Part shown: one piece after another, positions 33,165 through 44,882 of the stretch | Layout of the letters: the number at the start of each line of letters is the position of its first letter | Numbering within the stretch: position 1 is the first letter of the stretch | Assembly (NCBI GenBank): GCA_022606135.1 | Contig: JABYQN010000007.1 | Coordinates: forward strand, 2,046,001-2,110,000 | Direction of reading: 5' to 3' | Length of the DNA stretch: 64,000 bases | From: Fomes fomentarius | Taxonomy: Eukaryota > Basidiomycota > Agaricomycetes > Polyporales > Polyporaceae | Made by a program: the position numbers and the translations under genes | Notes under the pieces: model-generated | What the model was told of the DNA's origin: nothing | Seen by the model: the letters and a program-made list of their open reading frames with translations, nothing else | Databases searched by the model: none

Positions 33165-35419
33165 TTACAGCTTAGCCTTGTCGGCCTCCTTCTTCTTCTC
33201 CGCGGCGGCAGCCTTCTCCATCATGACCCGCGTCTCGGTCGCAGCCTCCGCAAGATAATGCTTGAGTTCAGCAGTATTCCTCTTGAGACTCGTGATCGTC
33301 CAACGAATGTAGTGGTCCCCGATCGAGTACGACAGGCCGTAGCCATCAGGAACGACTGCATCATGGAAACGTTAGTATCACCCCCTCCCGAACACGATCG
33401 CGAGCGGACCAAAAAGCCAGCGTACCTTCACCGTAACCCCAGCCGTCGAGGTATGGGGATGAGAGCTGTGAGGTCGAGAGCTCCCAGTGGTTCGTCTTGC
33501 TGAACGCCTCGTCCGTGTAGATCTCCGGCACGGGCTCGCCCTCCTTCAGCGACTTCTTCAGCCCGAACAGGTGGCGGTCAACGCCCTGGCCGTCAGCAGC
33601 CCACGCCGCATATTGCAGGTGGCGCGCGACAGCCTTGCGGAACAGCGCAGCACGGTGCTCGTCCTACAGCCCCATCCACCCCGCCCGGTCAGCCCCCACC
33701 TAGGAGAAACGCGATTGCGGAGATGACGATGAGTTGACTTACAGTCTGCGTCGGGTCAAGCATAGCCTCCGCCCACGCCTTGCTCTCCTTGCTCGCCGAC
33801 CTGATCACCTCCGTCCGCCCCAGCTGGTACTTCCTCGTCTGCGCGCTCTCGTAGCACACGCCCGGGCGGCCAAACATCTTCTGGAACGCAAGCTGCTTGA
33901 CGAGCTGCGCCCACGCGTCCGGCGACGCCCTGAACGCCTTGATGTATTCCTTGCCGTACCCCTCGTAGTGTAGCACCTCCAACTCGTGGCTCCCAACAAG
34001 CTCGTCAAAGTTCTTCTCGGCGTCCGCGATGTACTTCTTCGTCGCCGCATCGAGCGTGAAGGTGAGTTCGCGCGGAGGCTCGAGGTCCTGCCCTGTCTCG
34101 GCCGTGCGCGCCGGCCCGAGGTCGATCTTGCCTGCTGCGAGGGCGGCGAGGATGAACTCGTTTAGGCGCAGAGTTGGCGTGCCGTCCATGCAGGAGTGCT
34201 CGCCGAGGAAGCCGGACTTTCCGTTCTCAAACACGATCACTTTACGGTAGCGATGTGAGCAGTAGAGCAAATGAATGAGAGAAAGAGACTGCGTACGCTG
34301 GTGCTTGTCGTAGAACCGGTTCTTGCCGTCTCCAACCCAGCACTCCCAACTTGTCTGTTCGCGAGTGACCGGTTTCGAGTCGTCGAGGGCGACGATCAGG
34401 ATCGCAGACTCGATCTCCTCGAGCGTCGCCGCGTTCGCTGGCGATGCAGCAAGCAGGGCAGCACGCGCCTGTGTGTCAATCACATTCAGTCGGGTTCCTT
34501 GCGCGAGTTGCTTCGATCACGGTCAACTCACGTCCGTCCAGGTATCGCGGTTCTCCGAGGTCAACGCACCAACCGGAGTGGCCTTCTCGTTGCCAGCCAA
34601 AGCAATGACCTTCTCGATCTGCGCCTCCAGCTCGGCCGCAGAGAGCTCGCGCCCGGACTTGTCGGCGAGCGCAACCTTGAAAAACTTGTTCTTGCGGACG
34701 AGGACGACGTGATTGTGCTTTGTGTGGTCGAACTTCTTGGCAGTGTCTGAGGGCTTGGTTGGGTAGCGAGACGAGTGGAAACTGAGGAGCGCCATGAGGA
34801 CCGAGAGAACAGAACAGGAGAACAGGGTACCCCACTCACAGCCATTCGTACGACTTCATGGCCAAGGGCGCACCGCGCACCTTCTCTGGTTCGAGCTGCT
34901 CGCTGCAAGGATTCAGACCGGTACATCCTCTCCAAGCTAGAGAATCACACACCTCTCTACCAGAGCCCTGAACGGGAGAATCGCCTTCAACAGCTGCGCC
35001 GCCCTCTTCGCCTGGCTCGGCCGCGTCTTGTCATCCACATGCACATAGAAGTAGCTCACATACACCACAACCGGGTCGCGATATCCCATATACGCGACCT
35101 CGTTCCACCAGTCCGCCAGCCAGCTCGCCACGCCGGGCTGCGCTGCGCGTGCCTGCAGGCGCTCCTGCAGGACCTTGGACTGTTCCGAGTCAAGGAAGGC
35201 CTTCACTGCGGCCTGCGTCTTCGCGAACTGTTCTGGTGTGACGTGTGGCTCGACAGTCTCAAGGTACTTGGCCGCGGTGGACGCGAGTGGTGGGACGGGG
35301 AGACGAGGGAGGGATGCTTCGTATCGGAGCATGGGGCCTTTGCTCGGGTCTGCAACGTACCCTGGGGGCACGTCTGACTTGCGGGGGGCGGACGTCTTGA
35401 GGGTGCGCGGTTTTGACAT
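33165..35419 (-). CDS. Carnitine O-acetyltransferase with C-terminal AKL
   Basis: Transfers acetyl groups between CoA and carnitine so that acetyl units can cross organelle membranes. The ATG at 35419 begins MSKPRTLKTSAPRKSDVPPG. The N-terminal motif LPRLPVPPLASTAAKYLETV is diagnostic of the choline/carnitine acyltransferase family. WWNEVAYMGYRDPVVVYVSY follows, then the catalytic His in FLGEHSCMDGTPTLRLNEF, and CYESAQTRKYQLGRTEVIRS and STSQLSSPYLDGWGYGE, which line the carnitine/CoA site. The C-terminus ADKAKL carries AKL, a valid PTS1, which suggests peroxisomal targeting; dual mitochondrial targeting is known for the yeast Cat2 enzyme. Six or so introns are present. No lesion was seen. Confidence 0.92.
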
Positions 35420-36761
35420 GGTGGCTCTATTAGACTGTAAAGACAGAGGACTGCGTGAGTACCGTCTTTTTTGCGAGACGTAGAACGAGGAATCAACAGG
35501 AGCACAAGGAGACCGTTCCGAGGGCCGAGTGGATGGCCAAGCCCACACATCGTTTAGATGACATGGCGCACCTTTGATTGGCAGCTGAAGACCGTAGCAA
35601 TTCCGTTAAGCAGGAATGCGTCACCAACACTCCCGGCTCGGACTAACGGCTTCCTGTCCAAGTCCTCCAAGGTCTAGCTTGCCTTACAGGAATGTAACGG
35701 CTCCAAGCCGGCACCCCGCGACCCAGACTGAGGCATCGGAAGGAGCAAAGGAGTAGGTAGAGGCACGATCAAGGCTCCTTCCATACGCCCATATACGAAG
35801 AGTTGAGCACGGCACTCATCGAACGTCCTCACCGTCTCCAATACTCTCGAGCGTCCAACAGTCCATCCAGCCGTCTCATCCGTTCCGTCCGTCCGTCCGA
35901 CCGTCCATATTCCCATTCCCACATCCATCTCCCACTCCATGACAATACATATCCATCCCCTTCTGATCCACCCGGCCAATCGCCCCCCCCGGCATTCAAA
36001 AGCAGCAACACCAGGCCTTCCCGGCACCACGAGCGCAAGAAGCCGGAGAAGTCCTCGCGCGGGCGACTCGGAGGTAAGAATCGACGGAACCTGGTCACTC
36101 ACCAAAAGCGAAAGAGACCGAGCGGAAGCAGTGCGTCGCGTCGACTGGAACATAAAGTGCCCTGCAAATCGTCTAGGTCTAGTGAGTGCGTGTCTCGGCG
36201 GAGCAGGCGGAGGCAGCAATCGCAGCAGCAGGAGGTGGTATATGACTCTCGAGTCGGGGAGTTAGAGTGGGCTCGGGTGTGGCACCGAGCAGGGGCTCGC
36301 GATCTAGAGTAGTAGAAGGAGAGAGGCCAGAGACAAGCTGTCTAGTGCGCGCAGGCGAGGCGCGACGTAAGTATATGCACGCTGCTGAACTGTGTGCAGT
36401 GTATATGTAGTCCGGGGCCCCTCCGGCAATGCTGCTACCCCGCATCCGGCCTAGCCGCGATCTTCACGAGTTTTATGCAGGGCGCGCGGGCAGCGTCGGC
36501 TCTTGGCATCTTCCGACCGTTGTCCGACAAAGTCACACCAGCATCCCATCTAACCACTAACTACAACAAGGAACCTAAGACTGCTGGGCAGCCATTAGAC
36601 TACATAAATACTAAGGGCACACCATCTCCTACGACCGTACACCGTGTTCTACCGTATGATGTTATTATATATGGTGAGTGACGTCCTGCACGAAACGACT
36701 CGGACCATCATATCGTCCGGTGCCTCCCTCGATCCGTGCCTCAAACTTCAAGCCTCGAATA
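35420..36761. other. Intergenic region, no gene recognised
   Basis: About 1.3 kb. Overlapping long frames on both strands (for example plus 35803-36312, which begins at TTG and is Arg/Ser-rich) reflect biased composition, including runs of CCGT words near 35880-35910. No domain is visible. It should include the promoter of the carnitine acetyltransferase gene. Confidence 0.35.
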
Positions 36762-39236
36762 TCAAAGGCACAACATCTCCGCGACCTCGACGACCAGCTT
36801 CCGCACCTCGGCCTTCTGGACGCCATTCTCCCCACACCCGCCCTTCTCGAGCTTGCTCTTCAGCGTATCCCGCGACTGCAGCACCTCCAGCAAAGAAGAG
36901 AGCTGACCCTCAAACGAAGGCGACAGCCGCAGTAGGAACGCGAGCGCCGCAACCAGACGATGGACTACCGTCACCGGCACATGATCAGCATTAACCTTCA
37001 AGAGCCAATTCCCGACATGCATCAGGATGAAGGTTATTACTCACCGACTTCCTCGCTCTGCACCTCGTTCCCCACTGCCTCTAAAACCGCACTCACAAGC
37101 TCCACTTCCCACTCCTCGTCCTCCTCAACCTCTACAGCCACGGTCGCGCCTCTCACTCTCTCAACTCTACTCCTCTGCAGCGCCGCCGCGACGTCGAACG
37201 CCAGACTCGCAGCAGCCGTGCGTACCGCCGCGTCTTCGTGCAGCAGCGTCGCGACCACCACCCTTGTCACCTGCGCCCTCTTCCCTCCCGGAGATACACC
37301 TGACAGCAAGGTCCTGCTGAGCACGGCGTGCGCGAACGCATTGGCGAGCGTGCGGAGCAAGGTGAGTAGATAGTTGCGCGCGCCCGACTGCTCTGTGGCG
37401 TCGTCTGAGTCGAGCACACTCAGCGCCTTCTGCAGCAGAATCTGTATAGGGTCATGATTTGCCGTCGAAGAAGATAGCCAATTCGCAACAGTCACGTCCA
37501 GCACTGCTAGACGCCACATGTCAACCAGCGGAAAGAGCTGGGCGGGAGGGAGCGCGGGGACGAGAGTCGCTGTCGCGGCAGACCATGCAGTCAATAGCTG
37601 GGGCGCAACTGGAATGGCAGGCCTCTTTGCGGCCACTGCGGACGCGCTCTTGTCGGGGAAGCGCGACTTGAGGTAGGGCAGGACGGCACCGGACAGCGTC
37701 TGCTTCGCCGTCTGCAGCGATGCTGGATTAGGGGAAGCATCAATAAACGAAGCTAGCTTGCTGGATACTGTGTCGAGGGCGGGAACCTGCGTGAACAGGA
37801 TCGGGCTCGTTGAAAGTGCTTCGACTGCAGGAAGGGCCAGCTTTGTGTGTGGATGCGCTATGAGTATGTTATGGGTACGAACTTAAATCACGTCCACTCT
37901 GCGACTTACGAGGGAAGGCCTGGTACAGCAGCAGATCTACCTGTGTGCGCAACTCTGGCGCATTGACTCCTTTCAACTCGTGTACCTAGAGGATACGTCA
38001 GCATCAATTGACAAACAAGACGGAGCGAGCTCACCTTCTTCCCGTCCAAGAAGAACAAGAACGTCGGTGTGACCCTAACACCCCACTCCGCCCCAACCTG
38101 ACTACCCATACCCATCGCCATATCCACCTTCACAAACGCCGCGCGCCCGCCATCGCTGCCATGGGTCTTCTTGTGCGCCAGGTCTTCGAACACAGGTTCG
38201 ATCATCTTGCATGGCCCGCACGTGGCGGACGTGAAGAACACGATCGCCGCGCGGTGCGACTGCAGAAGGCCGTGCAGCGAGGGCGGGTTCGTGCATATGT
38301 GGATGGGTGCTGCGACGGTCGAGCTCCCAGGGGTCGAGGGTTGTTGAAACATGGATGGGGTGGGGGCGGAGAGTGAGCCTGTCTGGTATGCTTGCGATGC
38401 AACTGCTTGTAATAGTGCTGATGCGAGGGCGGGGTTAGGCGAGGCGGAGGCTGCTTGTTGGAGTGTGTCGAGTGGCGGGGCTGATGGAGGCGTTGGTGCG
38501 ACTCCAGCCATGGAGCGACTAAACATTGCGTCTAACGTCGGACGTAGGGCAGCTCCGAAGGGTGTAGAAAGGAAATCGGAAGGCAGGTCTGGGGGAGGAT
38601 GTAAGAGTCCAGTAAGGCGCAGTGACTCTGACTCATACACACGCACCTTTGATCCACGCCGGTATGCTGCCGCCAGTGAGGACGCCAATACAGTCGTTTG
38701 TAAACGAGTTGCAATTAAAGTCTGCGAAACGTCAACACCTGTACATTCCAGGCCAAAGGTATAAGGCGTACCCAGTAGATGATACTTGCGCGCTCTACTT
38801 CAGTACATGGCATTCAACGTTACGAAGCTTTCACTACTCACCTTGTCGGCTGTGTAATGCTCGCGAATCTCCTCAAGATACTCGTCAAATGTCGCCTCAT
38901 CTATCGCAGTCTCACCCATATCTACAACTTGCAAAGGAGTTCCATGCTACGCCCTAGTAAGCAGCACACTATGACAACCAGAGAAGAGTGCAGGCGTACA
39001 TGAGACTGGCCAGGCTCCTTAATCACGATACCCTGTCCGTAGTACACCTCCTTCCCAAATACGACAACAGACGTATGCCTGCACTCGATCGTTATCTACC
39101 TCACTTCCCATGCAGGAGACCGCTGAATGAATACAACGCACCATATACCGTCAATCTGCTTCCCTGTGAGCTGCCTCGACAGCCTCTTGGCTAGGCCATT
39201 GCTGAGATCGTATACGTAGAGTTCGACCTTTGCCAT
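36762..39236 (-). CDS. PPPDE (DeSI-like) deSUMOylase/deubiquitinase - thioredoxin - PUL fusion protein
   Basis: A three-domain protein. The ATG at 39236 starts [20 protein letters not shown]. The PPPDE thiol protease domain has its catalytic His in [20 protein letters not shown] and its catalytic Cys in [21 protein letters not shown] linker ([20 protein letters not shown] and a Ser/Pro-rich part) follows. Then comes a thioredoxin domain with the active site [20 protein letters not shown] and [14 protein letters not shown]. The C-terminus is an all-helical PUL domain ([38 protein letters not shown]), which in Ufd3/PLAA binds Cdc48/p97. The combination suggests removal of ubiquitin or SUMO at Cdc48-linked sites with a redox component. 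It has many short introns and no lesion. Confidence 0.9.
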
Positions 39237-41154
39237 CTAATGACGTTCGACTTTGTGGTAGGTGTGTAAGATGCTGGTTGCTATAGCGCGTCTAGCGGGA
39301 ATCGAGAAGAATAGGCTGTCAATAAGTAGTGAATGGTGGTATGGTGAACGTTCTGCGCAAGCTGGACGTGTAAGTCGAGCCAGCCCGAAAGCACTGGAAC
39401 TCTCACTGGGCGATGACGTACTCTCAGATCTCTTGGTAAAAGGCGTCTATCTAATTCTCAGCGCTCAGCTTCAGCTCGGCCCGCACTTCCGGGCAGCATT
39501 CGGCGGTAGCCTTTCCCAATTTCCGAACTCTTCCAAATCCCGGCATGTCTGACTGGATTCTCTGGATTCCAGTGTGAACCACGAATCGCGCCACAAACAA
39601 TATCAGTAGGAAAGTGACTTGGACTTACAGTCGCAATCGTGACATGCGGCTCTGGTGGTGGTATCGGGACTAGAGGTGGATCTAACAGAATGTTGGTTTC
39701 AAATCGCTGAAGTCCAGCCCTCCTGTAAGGTAAGAGCTGAATGTATATAAGTAGCCCGAATCTCTGCACTCATTCAATCACCGTCCTCACCCGCTCACCC
39801 ACTCACCTGCTTATCCTGTACTCGCGTCACTTATACGCCCTCGTCTTCACTCGGGTCGTCATCCCATTTCTCAACTGTTCTGGATACTGCATCATCCCAC
39901 TATACTGTCTGCACTTGTGGTCACCGGTCCTTGCAGTCAAATCATCGCATCCCTTCTGACAGGCATTGTCACAGCTATCACTTACTCGGGCTCGTTATGA
40001 TGCATCCGTCCTAGCATAGTCTACCAGCTTCTCACTCAGTCCACTCACTGCCATTCGCCTTGTCCTCGGGCTCCTCATCATCTATCTTCAACATCCGCCT
40101 CCTTCTCCGCATCTACCGCCTTCTCCACCACCTCCATCATCGCCACCGTTCCGTCGCATCCCAGCTCTCCTTCTCAACTCTCAGCTCTTGATTGCATGCC
40201 TCGAGTTCCGACTCATGTTCCCCTGACCGCTACTGTTACTTCTGGCACCACACCCAAATACAAGCCCTAGTACATCCCTCTTCACATGTTGCGAGCTCCT
40301 TCCACAACATCACAACGCTGTCTCCGGCCCAGGCACCATGCACGAATGTCGCGTTTCGTTTCTCCTGCGATCGTCCCCGGTGACGGCCGACGCAACTACT
40401 AGTACTAGACCGGCATATCCGTTGATACTGGTACGTCACCGAGCCCCCGCACAATATCCTTGTCTGTGTATACGTCTACTTTGTCATTGTCTCGACTCCT
40501 CCGCCAGCCTTCGGTGAGGGAGTGATGCTACTCATAAGAGCTCGGTCGGCTGTACCGGATCTCCAGATGCTGATGCCAGCACGATCTACCAAGTAGTACG
40601 TACCTGGTACGTACGGGTCCTCAACTTCATGAATGTTTTATACCGGCTGTAAGTTTCGTGCAATTCCCTAGCGCATTTGATACTCACCCCATACTATAAC
40701 TTCGATCAGGCCCCTTTCAGACTGCCAAGTATAGGTGTGAGCAGGCCATAAATTCTTTCAACATCACTGTGCAAGCGAAATTGTGACTGTTTTCAAGTAT
40801 GGAAGTTGGGTTTCGTTTAAAGCCTTATTGGAACACGGGGACAGGCGGCGCCCAAGGCGAAATTACACGTGAACGAGAAACAAAGACTCAAGACGAGCGC
40901 GGGTTTCACTACGAAGCAACTTGGATAAATCACGCCGTGCATGACCATGTAAGATGTAACTCATGACTTAATCGACGCTGGACTCCAATAGCTGGCCCGG
41001 ACACGCCACAGTACTTTCATGTGTTTACGTCCTGCATTTGACCGCACTCATAGTATGTTCCTGAACTCAACATTTTCGTCGCAGCCATGGTGCTCTTCTT
41101 TGAAGTACAACAATGACGACAACTCTAGCCTGAGAGATTAGGCTCCCTGGAACC
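39237..41154. other. Intergenic region, pyrimidine-rich, no gene recognised
   Basis: About 1.9 kb. The stretch 39770-40250 is strongly C/T-rich on the plus strand. Frames near 39458-39769 (minus) and 40192-40383 (plus) lack motifs. The area nearest 39236 should hold the promoter of the PPPDE fusion gene. Confidence 0.35.
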
Positions 41155-43770
41155 CTAAGTCAGGCCCCTGATCAAGTCAGCGGCGCGTTCAGCAAGAGCA
41201 ATGACGGGCACACAGGGATGTCCAGACACCTGGTCTGGGAAGACGGACGTGTCAATGACGCGCAGGGCCTGGATACCATGGACATGCAAATGTGGGTCAA
41301 CAGCGCTCGTGGCTGGGTCTTGTCCCATGCGCACGGACGAAGTCTAGTGTTAGTGATTGGCAATATGTCAGTGTTCATCGACCCGAAGATACGTGGATGT
41401 AAACTCACAGGATGCAAAGCGGACTGTCCATTCTTCCTGATATAGGCTTCGATCTCTTCGTCCGAGACCTGCCGCGCCAGGTGTCAGCTATCGTTGACGC
41501 AACAAGGTCTTCGAAGGAGAGTAGATACCTTATCAGGATCTGCATCACCAATCCAGTAATAATCTGCATCCTTGGGCGCCGTTGCATAGTTGCGCAGGTC
41601 GAGCATGTCGGACAACGGAGGTGTGCGGACGAGATGGAGAAGCAGTCGGATCGATCGAATGAGGACATTTAGATCGCTTTGGTCTGCCAATAAACTGGAA
41701 GATATATCAGCGTGAGTAGCAAACAGGAAAGGAGGTGATGTACTTTAACTCGATGATCGGGGCATCATACACGCTGTTCGTGCGCAACTCAATGGTACCT
41801 GCGCTCACAGGTTTCAGGAGGCATGGACCCTGGAATATGATGTGAGCAAAACAAATGCTGACGAGTACAGCACAACCTTACCACAGATACGCTATAGTTC
41901 CCGCGCGGAGGGAAGCCGTGTCCGTAGTCGATGATGCCCATCGGGAACACCATGTACTCAATGTCAGGCGCACGAGGACCCGATGTTGTGTTTGTTACAG
42001 GAAGTTCGGGACCGTACGGAAGACTGGCATAGGTATGAGTTCACGACTGTATCGAAGGCGAGTGTGAACACTTACCTCTTGTCATCCGATCGAGTAAAGA
42101 TGCCGACTTGACCGCATAAACCGCCCATGGGTCCTGTGCCAAACATGAGCCATCGCAGCAGTGCCGCACCGCCGTGCAGCGGGCTCTGCGTGATGTGATC
42201 CCAGGTCCATCCGGGTCGGGCACGGAACACAATACTCCCTGGGGACACGTGCTATGAACATCCGCGCTGTGAGTAAAACACGACATCTTGATACTAGTCA
42301 AGGAAGGGCACGAACATCGAGCAGTCCCCACCCTACCGCAGGAAGATCGCGCACTACCGGGATGTTCAGCCTCCGCAACTGTTCTGCGGGGCCAACACCG
42401 GAGAGTAGAAGGACCTGCGGAGAGCCTATGACTCCTCCACACAGTAAGATCTCACGATTAGCGGAGACAGCAAACTTGGGGCCATTGCGCGTTGTCGAGA
42501 TTTGAACTCCAACGGCTTTGGTGGTTCCATCTTCCCCAGAGGTGAATAGGATGCGTTCTGTATGGACAGAAGTTATGATGGTGAGATTAAGCCTTTGGCG
42601 AACTTCACCGGTGAGGTATGAGGTTGCGGTTGAACTCCCTGTAGACATATATAACAGGGCCAATGTCTGTTTATACAGAGAACTTACGTTCATGTTTAGC
42701 ATCAATTGCACCATGAAATAAGCCGGCACCAACAGTTCCTTCGTCAGTGTTGAAGTCCCTGAGATGGAGAGCTCAATTTAGGTGCATTATCACTTGGCTA
42801 GGGACGCACTTGCGATACGGGATACCCAGCCTTTCCGCAGCTTCGACAAACGCTTTGGATATGGGCTTGATAGACGTAAAATTCAATAACAAGCTGACAT
42901 GAACAGGAAGAAACTTACCGCAGTCTCAAGGTCTGTAGAGACGCGTGGGCCATCCTGGCGTACTTTCTGGAAATATCTGCATGTCTGTTCAAATACACAT
43001 TCAAAGCCAGACAGTGGGGAGCATGCGAAACAAACTTCTTCATGTTGTCATACCCCCATCCCGTCGCGCCCTTCTTCTCCCAAGCATCAAAATCTGGTTA
43101 GTGCGAGTTAGCTAACGTGCAAATTAGGAGTCCATAGCTCACCCTCAGGATCGCTTTGGTGATAGATCATAGCATTGATTGAACTATTATAACAGTTTGA
43201 ATACATTCCATACCCGAGAACATCGACTTACCTGGTTCCACCGAGTAGTTTCCCCCTCGGCATTTCGATAGTGCGGTCTCCAAAGGTCTTCTGTGGGCTA
43301 TCCGAGGTTCAATAGGGATCAGCCACAGTATCGCTCCAAAATCAATCTCACGTGGTTCGATACCCCCAGTCGTGAGGGCTCCCTAGCATACGTTCGAAGG
43401 CAAGAGGAATGCGACTGAAGAGTTTCCCTTCATTGCTGTAATAATACTACTGTCATTATCCTAAGTCAGGTTTCTAATGGTGTCAAAAAGGTACCTTTCT
43501 CCTGCCTCCAGCAGCAATACTGTAGCACCTCTGTCTTCAGATAGCCTAGATGCAAGGACACACCCGGCAGTTCCTGAGCTCGATGTTCAGACACGAGGAG
43601 CGTAGACGACAAAGTGCAGGCGACGTACCACCACCGATTATGATGTAATCATATGACTTCCATTTGGCCAGTTCCTCTTCGGAGATGTTGCTACTTGACG
43701 CGTTCAAAGTAAGCCTTGTCGCATACAAGTCTAGCTGTCTGTCCAAAGCTGCGGATGTCGTCTGGCCCAT
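41155..43770 (-). CDS. GMC oxidoreductase (FAD-dependent alcohol oxidase/dehydrogenase)
   Basis: FAD enzyme of the glucose-methanol-choline family, which in wood-decay fungi oxidises aryl alcohols, methanol or sugars. The ATG at 43770 begins MGQTTSAALDRQLDLYATRL. The FAD-binding motif YDYIIIGGGT is followed by VLASRLSEDRGATVLLLEAG and the signature RGKLLGGTSSINAMIYHQ. The second signature lies in GGVIGSPQVLLLSGVGPAEQ. The C-terminal active-site region is ALHPVSSLRMG, with the catalytic His, then GHPCVPVIALAERAADLI. More than ten short introns are present, all phase-consistent where checked; the awkward GLLD|HVSPGSIVF junction also resolves. There is no secretion signal, so it is probably intracellular. 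TATATATCTG on the minus strand lies about 65-70 nt upstream of the ATG. Confidence 0.9.
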
Positions 43771-44882
43771 GATAGTGGAGGTATGTGAGTGAGGGGGAAT
43801 AGGCGTGCACGCCTAACCCGGTGCATCATGTTCAGATATATATTCAGATGTGGGGGAGGGCAGTGGATAAGAGGAGGATGAGCCATGACAGTAAATGGGC
43901 TATGGGAACGAGTCAAACGGAGTTCAGGAGTGAACATTCTCCGTTGTGGGCTACTGAGAAGAAACTCTGTCACGCAACTGTATGAAGAAGCTATGCATGC
44001 CTCACACATGACATAAGCGATTCGGAAGTGAATGTTCTCCGTTGTGGGCTACTGGGATAAAGCTCTTTGCAACTGTATGAAGAAGCTCTGAGAGGCACGC
44101 GTAGTAGCATAAGCGATGTTGAGAAATATGATGAAGAGAGAACACCTGTCCCAGGGACTAGCCTTGAGCGCTGAGCGCTCATTCGAATTTGGCGAGCCTG
44201 CGAAGGCTGGCATCTCCAAGTGTAGAGTACTTATGCGTTTCGGTCTGTTGTGTTGAGCTCCTAAGGTTTTGCTTGAAGTTCACTGGCCACCAGAGTGACC
44301 TACTCTGGAGGTGCCACAGGCCAACTTGTGCCTCGCAGCAGCCTCGGGCCTGAAAGAATGGATTGATGCATGTGATTACTTCCATCGTGACTCTGATGTA
44401 TGATGAAATTTGTGGGTGGTAGTGTACGTATCAGTATTTGTAGCCAACGACAAGTTACTATCCCTGAGTAGCGTCGGTGTCATCGGCGATGCTCAAAGTC
44501 ACTGGACGAACCGCCGGCCTGAGCGCTGAGCGCCAGTGGTTCACATCCAATGGGAGCTGTCCGATGCATCGACCTGCCAAGAGAGAATCGCTCAACTTTA
44601 TCGAGGATTTTTGACCTTGCCACACTGATTCTGACCGCCGGGAGGCCCTCTTCTGTGCAGATGTCCCGCAGACAGACCCCATTTGCTAGGATCTCATCAT
44701 CATCCTCCGAGTCGGCTATTTCGATGCCGTATGGGATGTATAAATATCACTGTTTCGTTGTATAGATACAGAGGAATGTATAAGTATGGGAGACCAGCTC
44801 AAGTTCACTCCACAAACCTCCTCATTCCTTAATTGGACACAACGACATACTACACAGCGAGTCACAGCAGTACTAATCATCA
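43771..44882. other. Divergent upstream region between GMC and DUF6534 genes
   Basis: About 1.1 kb. A TATA-like ATATATAT at 43836-43843 serves the GMC side, and TATAAATA at 44739-44746 lies about 140 nt upstream of the DUF6534 ATG. A diverged tandem duplication occupies 43929-44122. The word GAGCGCTGAGCGC occurs at about 44167 and again at about 44521. Confidence 0.4.
43929..44122. repeat. Imperfect tandem duplication, two units of about 97 bp
   Basis: Both units carry TTCTCCGTTGTGGGCTACTG, then CAACTGTATGAAGAAGCT, and end near ACATAAGCGAT/GCATAAGCGAT. The units differ by substitutions and small indels. They lie in the GMC upstream region and could duplicate a regulatory element. Confidence 0.75.

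Noticed and set aside
35803..36312. 169-codon plus-strand Arg/Ser-rich frame
   Set aside because: Starts at TTG, and the opposite strand is equally open; explained by base composition.
43345..43375. GGTTCGATACCCCC, tRNA T-arm-like
   Set aside because: It lies within the GMC gene and no tRNA fold surrounds it.
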